A DNA stretch of 64,000 nucleotides from an uncultured Spirochaetaceae bacterium (GCA_900315435.1 OMYY01000007.1:1-64000); one strand, 5' to 3'; shown: positions 1 to 9,299, counted from the stretch's first letter. Translations and numbers: made by a program. The notes: generated from the sequence alone by a model not told the origin.

Positions 1-221
1 ATGTCGTAGCGGATGCTGCCGTGCTCCCTGTCCGAGCGCTCCCTGTCGCCCCGGTTGACGCCGAACGACAGGGGGTCCTCCAGGTAGGGCAGGACCTGCC
101 TCCATCCCATCGTGGCGAAATCGTCGACGAACTGGCTGGCGATGTAGGCGAGGATCTCCTTGCTCATCAGCCGGTGCTTCAGTTCATCGTCGACGAGGGT
201 GTCGTCTTTTGCAAAATCCAT
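1..221 (-). CDS. Rpn-family PD-(D/E)XK nuclease/putative transposase, N-terminus only
   Basis: The minus strand reads open from an ATG at 221 to the window edge (73 codons), beginning MDFAKDDTLVDDELKHRL and ending at GSIRYD. A strong AGGAGG lies 6 nt before the ATG. The N-terminal pattern (LVDDELKHRLMSKEI, then IASQFVDDF, then an IRYD strand) fits the Rpn / PD-(D/E)XK transposase families, where the IRYD segment carries the first acidic residue of the nuclease core. Such proteins are recombination-promoting DNA nucleases that spread in many copies. Only the N-terminal quarter is visible, so intactness cannot be judged. Three further Rpn-type or related remnants lie in this window, all broken. 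Confidence 0.7.
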   Translation of the reverse strand, partial: MDFAKDDTLVDDELKHRLMSKEILAYIASQFVDDFATMGWRQVLPYLEDPLSFGVNRGDRERSDREHGSIRYD

Positions 222-595
222 ATGCAACCTCCTACCCTATACATACGGACGTCCTTGGAGGTTTGTGCCAAAGAAACGGAAAATGTTTTGATCGATGACA
301 CAACATGTTGCAGGAAAAGGAAATAAATTTTCAGATTGCATGCGGGTTTTGCGGGATGATTTTTCCTTCAAACGATATGTGGATTCCTCTGGTATCCCCG
401 AAACCTTGATTTGGGAAAAAGCCTTGCTTTTGAAAGTGCGCCGAACTTGAACTTGGACATGCTCTCCCATTTGGAATCTTTCTGTCGAGCCGGGAATCAA
501 ATCATTGCTGGCTGTTGATGGTGCATGTGGTGAACATCAGCTTGGGTCTTGATAAGTTTGCTTTGCTCGTGTTCGGAAAGGATTGTAAAAAATCC
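222..595. other. Intergenic region without a recognisable gene
   Basis: This relatively AT-rich stretch lies between the Rpn gene start and the ISL3 remnant. Short open frames exist but none has a ribosome-binding site or a protein-like composition. It presumably holds the promoter of the minus-strand Rpn gene; I could not pick a convincing -35/-10 pair. Confidence 0.5.
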
Positions 596-611
596 GGCTC
601 TTCACGTTTTC
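596..611 (-). repeat. Candidate ISL3-type terminal inverted repeat (one end)
   Basis: GGCTCTTCACGTTTTC begins 6 nt outside the transposase stop codon. ISL3-family elements typically end in GGCTCTT-like repeats close to the transposase C-terminus, so this is probably the surviving end. The opposite end was not found, as expected for a truncated copy. Confidence 0.4.
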
Positions 612-1005
612 TTGGGGGATAGGGAGCCGAGATCGGGGATGGGAATGGAACGGATTGTGGTGAAGAAGGAATCGTCGTCCCGGTAGCCGTAGCCGATCCG
701 TTTCGCCACCTGTATCCGGTTGTTGACCCCCTCGAGCTTGCCGGTGCTGATGCCGTGCCTCGCGTGGTTGGCTAGGGCGGGTATCCCGCCCGCCTCGGCC
801 GATTCGAACCATCTCTTCCATGCCGCCACCACCCCCCCCGGATCCTGAAGAGTTCCGACAGCTCCTCCTTCAAGGTAGGGCAGGTGGCGATGTCTCTGTG
901 TTTCTCGAGGATGGCCACCAATGCATTCTTGGCATTCTCCGTAAGGAACAGCTCCTTGCAGGTTTGCGTCGTTTGCTACCAGCGCTCTCCCATGATAGTC
1001 TTGGA
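602..1005 (-). pseudogene. ISL3-family transposase remnant, frameshifted
   Basis: The C-terminal part reads VAAWKRWFE, then GKLEGVNNRIQVAKRIGYGYRD, then FFTTIRSI. That is the terminal signature of ISL3-family DDE transposases (EGxNNxIxxxKRxxyGyr). Upstream, the matching frame (ALVAILEKH, TLKEELSELFRIRG) is offset and contains a TAG, with the shift falling at a run of eight C at 832-839. The N-terminal catalytic region is missing and the neighbouring AAA-ATPase-like remnant starts at 1008 on the other strand. It cannot make an active transposase. The family call is fairly sure; the exact 5' boundary of the remnant is not. Confidence 0.75.
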
Positions 1006-1007
1006 GT

Positions 1008-2088
1008 ATGGACAAAAAACTACCACCAATTATCACGTCGAACAGCTCGTTCGAGGTCATTCGGCAAGGGGGGTGCGTGTACGTGGACAAGACATCCTAT
1101 CTGGCTTCAATGGTCATGGGAATGGACAAGCTGTATTTCCTCTCCTGTCCACGTCGCTTCGGAAGGACATTGACCATATCCACCTTGGAGGCGATCTTCC
1201 GGGGGAGGAGGAATCTGTTCAAAGGTCTTTCCATCGACTCCCTGGACTACGACTGGAAGACCTCCCCTATCATCCACATCGACTTCGGGAACTGCGGAAG
1301 GAACACTGCGGAGGACTTGGAGGCATGGCTGAAGAAAGCCATGAGGCAAGTCGCCTTGTCCTACGGGATTGCGGCACCCGATCTGTCCCAGCATGCCGAC
1401 GACGTGTTCTCAGACCTGATTGACGGACTGTCCTGCCTGGGGAAAGTGGTCGTGCTGGTCGACGAGTACGACAAGGTGCTGCTGGACAACGCTTTCTCCC
1501 CTGAAGTCGAGGAATTGCGGCGGCAGCTTGGCGGCTTCTACCAGGTGGTGACGAGATATGCGATGGTGAATGAGTTCTCCGGCCTGAACAACCTGAAGCA
1601 TCTGAGCATGTCGCCTGTGTATGGGACGATGCTGGGCTACACGCAGAAGGAGCTGGAAGAGAACTTTGCCGGCTTTATCGAGCAAGGGATCAAGGATACA
1701 GGAATGAGCCGCGAGGCATACCTCGCGAAGGTGAGGGAGATGTACGGCGGTTACCGTTTCTCCCCTGGGAGCGAGATGGTGTACAACCCGGTGTCGGTAC
1801 TACTGGATCGAGACGGGCCTCATGAAGCTGATGTGGGACGTGAAGCAGGCAATGAGCCTTGACGTGCGTGACGACCTTGTCCGCGGGATGGGTGCCTCAG
1901 CTCTGAAGACATTCGATGTGGCGGATGTGCGCCAGTATGCGGGACATCCGGGGAGGCTGCAGGCGTTGCTGCTGCAGACGGGATACCTGACCATCGATAG
2001 CTACGACGAAGCATGCTCGCTGTACTACCTGCGCTTCCCGAACGAGGAGGTGCAACAGGCATATAAATGGAAATTCACGCGGAAATGA
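1008..2088 (+). pseudogene. AAA-ATPase-like / PD-(D/E)XK mobile gene, decayed
   Basis: The N-terminus (MDKKLPPI, VYVDKTSYL, CPRRFGRTL, TLEAIF) matches AAA-ATPase-like proteins (PF09820) normally followed by a PD-(D/E)XK nuclease domain (PF08011). Several defects are visible. The P-loop, usually RPRRFGKS, reads CPRRFGRT, losing the lysine. About 20 residues between FYQVV and the FSGLNNL segment are missing. After VYNPVS near 1797 the frame breaks, and homology (YYWIETGLMKLM) resumes in another frame. The nuclease domain ends early at 2088 after only about 90 residues. The first frame alone would stop at 1862. This is a relic, probably from the same wave of mobile genes as the Rpn copies. Confidence 0.8.
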
Positions 2089-2188
2089 CGGGAAGCCGGT
2101 CCACTTGCCTCTATGGATAGCGGTACGTTCCTTGTTGTGCACATTGCGGAAACAAAGTAAAGTAAACCAAAAGAAGGATGAGTTCGCC

Positions 2189-2497
2189 ATGGAAGAGAAA
2201 CTTCAGAATCAGGACCAGTCCGGCTCCAAGCCGACGGTCCTCAATACCATATTGTTCATGATCTGCGGGACCCTGCTGAACCTAGTCCTGATGGTGGTCC
2301 TGTTCATCGTTTGTTTTGTCCTGATTGCCAAATTCGTACCGGCGGACAGTCCCGCCGCACCAATTGCGGCATTGTTCGGCTTCATCATCTCCATTGCCGG
2401 CAGTTTCTTCCTCTACAGCGTGATTGTGAAGAAGGTCACCGCCAAATTCCATCTGGAGTCCAAGATGGCTCCGCTCTTCAAGCGTCGGAAACGATAA
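2189..2497 (+). CDS. Small two-helix membrane protein
   Basis: A 102-residue protein. A short hydrophilic N-terminus (MEEKLQNQDQSGSK) precedes two hydrophobic segments at about residues 20-48 and 55-78 and a basic tail ending FKRRKR, so it is probably an inner-membrane protein with a cytoplasmic tail. The start at 2189 is preferred over one at 2105 because an AAGGA-type ribosome-binding site precedes it and the upstream residues look non-coding. It resembles small spirochaetal proteins that I recall being labelled 'leader peptide processing enzyme', but I see no catalytic motif and would not trust that name. The next gene starts directly after its stop codon, so the two are likely co-transcribed. 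Confidence 0.65.
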   Translation: MEEKLQNQDQSGSKPTVLNTILFMICGTLLNLVLMVVLFIVCFVLIAKFVPADSPAAPIAALFGFIISIAGSFFLYSVIVKKVTAKFHLESKMAPLFKRRKR

Positions 2498-3394
2498 ATG
2501 ACGATCGGTGAGCTAGCCAGAGCCGCATGGTTTCCCTTCAGTGACGAGCCGGTACTCAAGAAGCGATGGTACCTGCCCCGTCTGGGAAGTCCGAGCGTGC
2601 TTTCCCCCGGCTCCTCGCCTGACGGCAAGTGGCATCTGTTTTGCCAGAGCTGGATTGGCATCCAGCACTTCCTTTCTTCCAATGGCATCGCCTGGCATGC
2701 GGCAGGCCGGTTGAGCGTCATGGGCACGGATCCCTGCGTGGTTCCCGATATGGGAAGGTGGTACCTTTTCACCGCAAGGGACGGCAGACGGCTGTGCGTC
2801 CATGCGTCCGAGGACCTGCGTAGCTGGGGTTCCGCCACGGTGGTCTTGGAAGGGGAGCGGAACCAGGTGGTCGGGCATCCCCAGCCCTGCAAGGTCGGAT
2901 GCCAGTGGCGGCTCTACTTTTCCCTGGGGGAGAACGAGCTGGAAGGGGGACGGACGATTCCCCTTTCGGTCGCTGTAGCCTCGGCCCCTGCGGTCGACGG
3001 TCCCTACCGGAATCCCCAGATGGTGATTGCCGCCGACGCCGACGACCCGGCCATCAACATGGGCGTCGGTCCCTGCTCGGTACTGCCCTGCCAGGACGGT
3101 TTCGGCCTGATCGCCTCGTCCGCCCATTGGAACCGCAGCAAGGTGGGAAGCGGGAGTTCCTTGGTGCTTTTCCTTAGCCAGGACGGCATCCATTTCGGAC
3201 AGCCCAGGCAACTGTTGTCCAATCCGGAATCCGGATGGGCTTCAGGTTTCTTTACCGGGACCAGCTGCATTTGCAAAGGAGACGAACGCTCCTGGTACTG
3301 CTATTACGCCGCTATCGACCGGGCTCCCATCCCTTCGGGCTCCATCGGACTTTTCTTGGGAAGGGACGTCCAGAATCCGTTGCTGATGGACTAG
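2498..3394 (+). CDS. Beta-propeller glycosyl hydrolase-like protein (GH43/GH32 type)
   Basis: A 298-residue protein built of repeats such as GSPSVL..PDGKWHLFCQSW, GTDPCVVPDMGRWYLFTARDG and WRLYFSLGEN. This is the blade pattern of five-bladed propeller glycosidases of the GH32/43/68 type, with possible acidic catalytic positions in TDPCVV and in the DDPAINMGVGP segment. No signal peptide is seen, so it is probably cytoplasmic. It would trim a plant- or host-derived oligosaccharide, but the substrate cannot be told. The ATG abuts the stop of the upstream membrane protein. Its stop overlaps the stop of the convergent thioesterase within a shared CTAG at 3391-3394. The fold call is fair and the enzymatic call weaker. 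Confidence 0.6.
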   Translation: MTIGELARAAWFPFSDEPVLKKRWYLPRLGSPSVLSPGSSPDGKWHLFCQSWIGIQHFLSSNGIAWHAAGRLSVMGTDPCVVPDMGRWYLFTARDGRRLCVHASEDLRSWGSATVVLEGERNQVVGHPQPCKVGCQWRLYFSLGENELEGGRTIPLSVAVASAPAVDGPYRNPQMVIAADADDPAINMGVGPCSVLPCQDGFGLIASSAHWNRSKVGSGSSLVLFLSQDGIHFGQPRQLLSNPESGWASGFFTGTSCICKGDERSWYCYYAAIDRAPIPSGSIGLFLGRDVQNPLLMD

Positions 3395-4248
3395 ACGACG
3401 TACAGGCCGTCGCGCGTCAGCTTTTCACGCTTCTCCCACTGGGAGTAGCCTTCGAAGACGATGGTCTGGCTCCCGTCCTTCTCGTGCCTCACGATCTTGA
3501 AGAAGAGTTCCGGCTGCTCCTGATGGAATGGATCCTCCTGCACGCTGCCGGCATGGACGGTGATCCGGTCGTCCAGATAGGTCTGCTTGATCCAAGAGAC
3601 GTCGATATCGCGCACCTTGTACGCCATAAGGAAGGAATGGGGCAGCACGTTCAGCGACCAGGAGACATAGGAGAGGTTGTTCACATGGTGGTTTCCGTCG
3701 GTATCGGTCAGGTTGATCACGGGGGAGCCGCTGCAAAGCTCGCGCGGGTCGCTGGTCCCCCACATCGGCGCCCGATGGGGCAACTCGAAGGGGTAGACAT
3801 GTCTGGTATCGGTCTCCAGCGGGGCGGGAAAGTCGTCAATCACCTCGCCTGGCCTGATGGGCCGCTGGTTGGCCACATCCAGGTAGGCCCAGGTGCTGAT
3901 TCCTTCGAAGAGGGTCTTGTCGTCCTCGTCCAGACCCCGGATGCAACGCATGAAATGGAGCCCTTTGGGTGGCTCGATCCACGTCTCTCCCATCACATCC
4001 TCGGCCCAGTTGGTGTAGCGGTTGACATGGATCCTGGTCCGCAGGACCACCCAGGTCTTGCCCATGCGCAGCGTCTCGGGGAGCGAGAGTCTGGCCCAGG
4101 CCGAGTGCAGTCCCGCCAGTTCTTGGGCGATAGCGAAATAGAAGCCCAGGCGAGCTTGGAAATGGGGGTCCGTCTCCGTCGCGGTGGTGCTGAAGCGGGT
4201 TCGGAAAATATGGTCGGGACCGACCAGGTTGCGTTGCACTACTTGCAT
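3391..4248 (-). CDS. Acyl-ACP thioesterase
   Basis: A 285-residue protein of the acyl-ACP thioesterase family (PF01643), which hydrolyses acyl chains from acyl carrier protein and so releases free fatty acids in the cytoplasm. It has two hot-dog repeats. The first begins HIFRTRFSTTATETDPHFQA. The second holds the signature DTDGNHHVNNLSYVSW, whose Asn and His are the catalytic pair in this family. The ATG at 4248 is chosen over a TTG at 4260 because GGAGG sits 5 nt upstream of it. The gene lies 71 nt downstream of sbcC on the same strand and may be its last operon member, though the functional link is not obvious. Confidence 0.88.
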   Translation of the reverse strand: MQVVQRNLVGPDHIFRTRFSTTATETDPHFQARLGFYFAIAQELAGLHSAWARLSLPETLRMGKTWVVLRTRIHVNRYTNWAEDVMGETWIEPPKGLHFMRCIRGLDEDDKTLFEGISTWAYLDVANQRPIRPGEVIDDFPAPLETDTRHVYPFELPHRAPMWGTSDPRELCSGSPVINLTDTDGNHHVNNLSYVSWSLNVLPHSFLMAYKVRDIDVSWIKQTYLDDRITVHAGSVQEDPFHQEQPELFFKIVRHEKDGSQTIVFEGYSQWEKREKLTRDGLYVV

Positions 4249-4319
4249 ATGGGCCTCCAATCTTCACGGGCCGAAGGGAATAGTATGTGTGTACTATATC
4301 CGGAAAACGGCCGGTATGG

Positions 4320-7300
4320 CTAGGGACATCGCACTCCAGGACCGGACAGCCTGCTGTGTCCCGTCTCGTCTTTCGACACCTCGATGTGGATGGGCAGTTC
4401 TTCCCGCAGTTGTCCGACGTGGCTGATGATGCCGATTTGCTTGCCTTCGTGGTGGAGACTGGCGAGCGCCCGCATGGCCACGCCCAGCGTTTCCTGGTCC
4501 AGAGTTCCAAAGCCTTCGTCCAGGAAAAGGGACTCGATAGGGGACTTGCCGGGCGAGAAGGCAGCCAGTCCGAGGGCAAGCGCCAGGCTGACCAGGAAAC
4601 TCTCTCCTCCCGAGAGGTTCGAGGCGGTCCGCTCGGTTCCTTGCGAGGCATCGTAGACAGAGACCGTCAACGGATTGTCGTCCGAGGCACGGAGCTGGTA
4701 GCGGTTGTCCAGCCGTTCCAGCTGCTGGTTGGCGTATCCGACCAACACCTTGAAGGAGATGTTCTGGGCGAATTTCTGGAACTTGCTGCCCTCGGCATCC
4801 CCGATCAGGTCGTTCAGCTGTTTCCACTCCAGGAATGCGGCATGGATGGTCCCGTATTCGGCCTCCAACTCCTTCCTGCGGCTGCTGTTCCCATCGTCAC
4901 TGCGGAGCTTTTCCTCAATCTCTCCGCGCTTCTTGTCCGTTTCCTGGGTCTGGATCTGGAGTCCGTCCTGTTCGTTTCTCAGCGCATCCCGCGTGGTCGC
5001 AGGTTGCACTCGCAGCGGTTCGGGCAACTGGTTCCGATATCCTTGGAGCTCCTGTCGCTTGGAGACCAGGATCTTGGCCTGTTCCACGGCAAGTTGGCGT
5101 TGCTGGGGTGTGAGGATGCGGGAATCGAACTCCTCCTCGCGGGAAATGCCCAGCGGGGCTACCTTCTCCAGTAGCTCCTGCAGCAGGGATCGTGCCTGTC
5201 GGAGTGCCTGTTCCTGCTGGTCCTGCAACGTGGCGATGGTGGAGGCGAGGTTCTTGACCTTGCTTTGCGCCTCGACAAACGTGTCGGTTGCCGCCTGGAG
5301 CGACTTCTGGAGCCGGTCCTCGTCCTCGTGGATGCGGAGGGCGAAGTCCTCGATGGAGGCGCCCCCTAGCAGGTCGGCGATCTGCTGTTCCTTCTCTTCC
5401 AGTTTCGCTTGGGCAGACGCGACTGCCTGATCCTCTCCGCTTGCCGAAAGGGCCTCTACCTTTTGCCGCTGTTCCCGGGTCTGCTGTTCCAGGAATGCCT
5501 TCCGCTGTTCGCCGTCGTCCCGAATCCTGACGTTGTCCTCCCACGCCGTTTTGCGCTGGAGAAGGGTATCCTTGGCCTTCGCGTCCCATGCGTGCAATCC
5601 ATAGGGGGCGAGCAATTCCTGATAGCGTGCCTCAAGCTCGTCAATCTTTCCTTTTTCTTGCTGGTAGCAGGCCTTCGCTTCTCTGAGGGTTTGCGCCTGC
5701 CTCTCGCGTACGCCGGCAAGCTGGGCGAGCGTCTCCTTGGCAAGCTTCTGGTCCTTGGCATTGCCCGTCAGATGGGTCTCGAGTTCCTGTAGTTCTTTCT
5801 CGATGCCCTGGAGCGCTGGAATCATCTGCTCCAACACCCGGATCGCCTGGTCGTTGCCACCCGGCAGCGGCTGGCCTTCGGCGTAGGGGTGATGTCTGGA
5901 ACCGCAAAGCGGGCAGGGGGAATCGGGGATGAGGTGCCTTCGCTGTTCCTCCATGCTCATGACCAGCTTTGCCAGGGCATTGGCCTCTTTCAGCTTGTCC
6001 CGTTCCGCCAGGAGCTCCTCGCTCCGCTTTCCCCGGTAGACGTCGGCCACCAAGGCGGTAAGCTCCGAGTGACGGGCTGTCAGCTGGTGTTCCTGGTCCT
6101 GGAGCTGGCTGATGGTGGTCTGGGTGACGGTGATGTGGCTTCCGGTCTCCTCCAGCTGCCGCATTGCCGAGTCGAGAGTCTTCCCCGTCTGGTCGACAAG
6201 GGCACGCTGGCTTTGCAATGTCTCCTCTCCGCTCTCCAGCTTGGGGAGGCTTTCGGAGATATGGGAGTCGGCCAAGTGGGTCTGGAGATAGGCGCATGCC
6301 AGCTCGAGTTCTTTTTGCAGGTGCGCTTCGGATTGCCGTAACTGACGGTAGCGTTCCGTTTCTTGGGAGATTTCCGCTTGTTTGCTCGCAAGTTGCTTCC
6401 GAGCGTTCTCCAGGTTGTCCTGGAGCGGGCCAAGCTGGGCCTGGGATTCCTTGGCTTGTCCCAGCGTGGAGCGTTGCCGCTCCAGGGTGCGGGTACCTTC
6501 CTCGACCATTTGCCGTGCCTGTTGGAGTCCCTGTTGTGCCTGCGCTTCCCGTTCCTTGGCCTGGTCGAGCTTCCTTTGGTGGATGGCGAGTTCGTCGCCG
6601 AGCTTTGCCGCGCGGACACGTTCGTTTTGCAGGCTGGTCTTCAGGGGAAGGAAGGGAAGAAGCGCTTCGCTTTTCCTGTAGGCTTCCTGCAATGCGTTTC
6701 CCTCCCGGGCCAGCTGAGCCACCTGCCTTTCCGTCTCGGCGATGGTTTGCAGCAACGCCTGCTGGCTGTCATAGGCTTCCCAGTCGGCAAGGAGTCCGGT
6801 GCACATCTTTCCCCGGGCTGCCAGCTCTTGTCGTCGTTTTTCGAGCTCCTGGAGCGTGAGCTCCAAGGTTGTGCGCTCTTCTTGCTTCAAGACATGGATC
6901 TCGCTCTTGCGGGTGTCGATTTCCTTCTGCTGGTCATCCAGTTCCTTGTATTTCTGATAGACGGCCTTGCCGATTCTCTGGTAGATGTCCATCTTGGTCA
7001 GCTGGGTCAGCATGGCTCCCTTGTCTTTGGGCTCGGCGGCGAGAAAGGAATTGAATCCCCCCTGCGCCAGAAGGACAGCCTGGGTGAACTGGTTGAAGCC
7101 CATTCCCAAAATCGAGGTGATCTGGCGGTCTACATCTTTCAGCCCGTCTGCCAGCAGTTCGCCATTCTTCTTCAGGGATCTCTTGGGAGCTTCCAGGCTT
7201 CCTTCCGCCTCGCCCTTGCGGGATTTGCGTCGCCTTTGGCTCCAGGAGACCTCGTACTGGTCGCCTCCCTCTTCGAAGACGACCGTGCTGTGGCAACTGT

Positions 7301-7520
7301 TCTCTCCCTTGGTCATCACCTCGTTGCTGCCGCTGGTGATCGCTCCCTGCCTGCTGGTCTGGCCGAAGAGGGCCAAGGTGATCGCATCCAGGATCGTGCT
7401 CTTCCCGCTGCCGGTCGGACCGGTGATCAGGAACAGGCCGGAGCCGATTGCGTCGAAGTCGATGGTGCAGGGCACCAGGATGGAGTTCAGATGCTCGAAG
7501 GACACCCGCTTGATTTTCAT
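4320..7520 (-). CDS. sbcC: Exonuclease subunit SbcC (Rad50-like ATPase)
   Basis: A 1066-residue SMC-like ATPase that partners SbcD to cut hairpins and process DNA ends. The N-terminal P-loop GPTGSGKST is near residue 35. Two long coiled-coil arms follow, joined by a zinc hook CPLC near residue 537. The C-terminal half has the ABC signature NLSGGESFLVSLALALGLA and a Walker B LFLDEGFGTLD. All key motifs are present and the length is typical. Its ATG overlaps the sbcD stop by 4 nt (ATGA), so the subunits are translationally coupled. The order rsmD-sbcD-sbcC suggests one transcript started at the leaderless-type promoter before rsmD. Confidence 0.96.
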   Translation of the reverse strand: MKIKRVSFEHLNSILVPCTIDFDAIGSGLFLITGPTGSGKSTILDAITLALFGQTSRQGAITSGSNEVMTKGENSCHSTVVFEEGGDQYEVSWSQRRRKSRKGEAEGSLEAPKRSLKKNGELLADGLKDVDRQITSILGMGFNQFTQAVLLAQGGFNSFLAAEPKDKGAMLTQLTKMDIYQRIGKAVYQKYKELDDQQKEIDTRKSEIHVLKQEERTTLELTLQELEKRRQELAARGKMCTGLLADWEAYDSQQALLQTIAETERQVAQLAREGNALQEAYRKSEALLPFLPLKTSLQNERVRAAKLGDELAIHQRKLDQAKEREAQAQQGLQQARQMVEEGTRTLERQRSTLGQAKESQAQLGPLQDNLENARKQLASKQAEISQETERYRQLRQSEAHLQKELELACAYLQTHLADSHISESLPKLESGEETLQSQRALVDQTGKTLDSAMRQLEETGSHITVTQTTISQLQDQEHQLTARHSELTALVADVYRGKRSEELLAERDKLKEANALAKLVMSMEEQRRHLIPDSPCPLCGSRHHPYAEGQPLPGGNDQAIRVLEQMIPALQGIEKELQELETHLTGNAKDQKLAKETLAQLAGVRERQAQTLREAKACYQQEKGKIDELEARYQELLAPYGLHAWDAKAKDTLLQRKTAWEDNVRIRDDGEQRKAFLEQQTREQRQKVEALSASGEDQAVASAQAKLEEKEQQIADLLGGASIEDFALRIHEDEDRLQKSLQAATDTFVEAQSKVKNLASTIATLQDQQEQALRQARSLLQELLEKVAPLGISREEEFDSRILTPQQRQLAVEQAKILVSKRQELQGYRNQLPEPLRVQPATTRDALRNEQDGLQIQTQETDKKRGEIEEKLRSDDGNSSRRKELEAEYGTIHAAFLEWKQLNDLIGDAEGSKFQKFAQNISFKVLVGYANQQLERLDNRYQLRASDDNPLTVSVYDASQGTERTASNLSGGESFLVSLALALGLAAFSPGKSPIESLFLDEGFGTLDQETLGVAMRALASLHHEGKQIGIISHVGQLREELPIHIEVSKDETGHSRLSGPGVRCP

Positions 7521-8698
7521 TCGTTGTCCTCCGGATGGGTCACGGTGCGGAGCACCTCCTCGAAGCGGGAGCGGAGCATCCGGATCGTCTGTCCATCGAA
7601 GTGCTCGCCCTCCAGCCTGCGTTCGAAGACCTGGGAGGGGGTCAGTGTCTTCAGGTCCACCACCTCTTCTCGGGAGGAACGGCCGTGCCAGACCTGCATG
7701 TCCAGCACTTGCATCAAATGGACGTTGGTTCCGGCAACCCGTTCGAGCAGGAGCTTATGCAACTCCACTACCGGATGGTCGCCCGTATAGGTGGCCGACA
7801 CCCAGACGGGGCCGGACGAGCTGGCTATCCGGTCCAAGGAGTCCTCCAACTCGGAAAGGTCACCGCTGATTCTCTGGAGTCTGGCGTAGGTCGGCAGGTC
7901 GAGCGGGGTGATCGTCCAGGGGTCGGTGTCGACCAGCACCACCTGCTTGGTCTGCCCGGACTCGCCGAAATCGACTGGCATCGGAGAGCCGGAGTATCGG
8001 ATCGGCATCGTCCCCCGCACCACCTGTGGTTTGTGGATGTGTCCTAAGGCGACGTAGTCCACCTCTGGCGGGAAGACCGAGGAGGGAAGCGGAGGCAGGC
8101 TGCCCACATAATCGATTTCCTTCCTGCCGTCATCCACCGCGCTGCCGACGAGGAACTGGTGCGCCATCACCACTTGCCGGCGTCCTGGATACCGGCGCCT
8201 TGCCACGGAAGAAAGGCCGGCAAGGTATTCCCGCACCATCTGGATGAAATTGGCCGACCGCTCCGCCTCGCTTGTGCCGGGGATGGTCCCCAGCGAGCCA
8301 TCCCGAAGATAGGGGACGGCCAGGACCACCGTGTCGGTTCCCACCGGAACCAGGGAAGAATCGGTTCCCGTCCCGCTGACCACGTGGATCCCGAGTCTGC
8401 CCAGCGGTGCGGCTGGTGCTGCCAGGAATCTGGCCGAGTCGTGGTTTCCGCTGATGATGACGACCTCGCTGCAGGGGGTGTCCTTCAGCCTGGCGAGAAA
8501 ATCGAAGTACTGGTTCTGCGCGGAGACCGGGGGGCTGGAGACGTCAAACACGTCCCCTGCGACCAGAAGGCAGGTCACCTTCCGCTCGCATATGAGCTTG
8601 AGCAGTCCTTCCAGCATGGTCTGGAAATGGTCGGTGCGCACCTCTCCCGCCAAGGGGGCTCCGAGATGCCAGTCGCTGGTATGGAGAAGCCTGCTCAC
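7517..8698 (-). CDS. sbcD: Exonuclease subunit SbcD (Mre11-like nuclease)
   Basis: A 393-residue metallophosphoesterase, the nuclease subunit of SbcCD. The ordered metal-binding motifs are visible: DWHLG (residues 8-12), GDVFD, SGNHD, AHQF and GHIHKPQ. A C-terminal region binds SbcC. It overlaps rsmD upstream by 4 nt and sbcC downstream by 4 nt, a tight coupling expected for a stoichiometric complex. Confidence 0.96.
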   Translation of the reverse strand: MSRLLHTSDWHLGAPLAGEVRTDHFQTMLEGLLKLICERKVTCLLVAGDVFDVSSPPVSAQNQYFDFLARLKDTPCSEVVIISGNHDSARFLAAPAAPLGRLGIHVVSGTGTDSSLVPVGTDTVVLAVPYLRDGSLGTIPGTSEAERSANFIQMVREYLAGLSSVARRRYPGRRQVVMAHQFLVGSAVDDGRKEIDYVGSLPPLPSSVFPPEVDYVALGHIHKPQVVRGTMPIRYSGSPMPVDFGESGQTKQVVLVDTDPWTITPLDLPTYARLQRISGDLSELEDSLDRIASSSGPVWVSATYTGDHPVVELHKLLLERVAGTNVHLMQVLDMQVWHGRSSREEVVDLKTLTPSQVFERRLEGEHFDGQTIRMLRSRFEEVLRTVTHPEDNE

Positions 8699-9246
8699 GC
8701 CTGTTCGTCCTCCTTGTTGCGGAAGAAACGGAGCATGCTGCGTCCGTACTTGCGCTCGTCGATGGTGACCAGGTTGCCGATGCGCTCCGGCCAGGTGTTT
8801 TTTTCTTCTTTCGGGTAGTGGATGATATACAGGCCGCCGTTACGGACCAGATGGTTGTCGTTGACCAACTGGGACAGCTTGACCTTGTCCTCCATCTTGA
8901 ACGGAGGGTCGGCGTAGACATAGTGGTAGCGGATCTTGCAGGTGGGGATGAAGGACCAGACGTCTGCCAGGAAGAGACGGATGTCGCTTTCGACAAAGCT
9001 GATGTTCTTCAGGATGGTCTCCTTCTTTCCCCGGTCCATCTCGACGAGGTGCACAGGGCTGGCACCACGGCTGGCCGCCTCAATCCCGACACAGCCACTG
9101 CCGGTGAACAGGTCGAGCCAAGAGCGCTCGGAGAGGTCCCCGAGCATGTCGAACAACGATTCCCTCATCATGTCCATGGCCGGACGGATCACGCCCGGGG
9201 GACACGCCACCGTTCTGCCACGATACAGTCCGCCAGTAATACGCAT
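8695..9246 (-). CDS. rsmD: 16S rRNA (guanine-966 N2) methyltransferase RsmD
   Basis: A 183-residue SAM-dependent methyltransferase. The N-terminus MRITGGLYRGR is typical of RsmD. The SAM loop is LDLFTGSGCVGIEA and the catalytic motif IV is YADPPF, the [DN]PP[FY] form used for exocyclic amine methylation. It modifies G966 of 16S rRNA during 30S assembly. No Shine-Dalgarno precedes the ATG; instead TAGGAT ends exactly 6 nt before it, suggesting a leaderless transcript. It heads the rsmD-sbcD-sbcC run and diverges from the gene at 9300. Confidence 0.93.
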   Translation of the reverse strand: MRITGGLYRGRTVACPPGVIRPAMDMMRESLFDMLGDLSERSWLDLFTGSGCVGIEAASRGASPVHLVEMDRGKKETILKNISFVESDIRLFLADVWSFIPTCKIRYHYVYADPPFKMEDKVKLSQLVNDNHLVRNGGLYIIHYPKEEKNTWPERIGNLVTIDERKYGRSMLRFFRNKEDEQA

Positions 9247-9252
9247 GTCTCT

Positions 9253-9258
9253 ATCCTA
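9253..9258 (-). promoter_or_regulatory. -10 hexamer of leaderless-type promoter, rsmD
   Basis: TAGGAT on the minus strand, then 6 nt (AGAGAC), then the rsmD ATG. The -35 is weak. It is one of eight such arrangements in the window. Confidence 0.55.
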
Positions 9259-9287
9259 ATCCACCGTTGGGGTCGTCGGAAAGGGGT

Positions 9288-9293
9288 TAGGAT
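9288..9293 (+). promoter_or_regulatory. -10 hexamer of leaderless-type promoter, gene at 9300
   Basis: TAGGAT, then 6 nt (ATGGCT), then ATG at 9300. Its distance supports 9300 rather than 9294 as the start. It lies back to back with the rsmD promoter, so both are fired from a region of about 40 nt. Confidence 0.5.
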
Positions 9294-9299
9294 ATGGCT

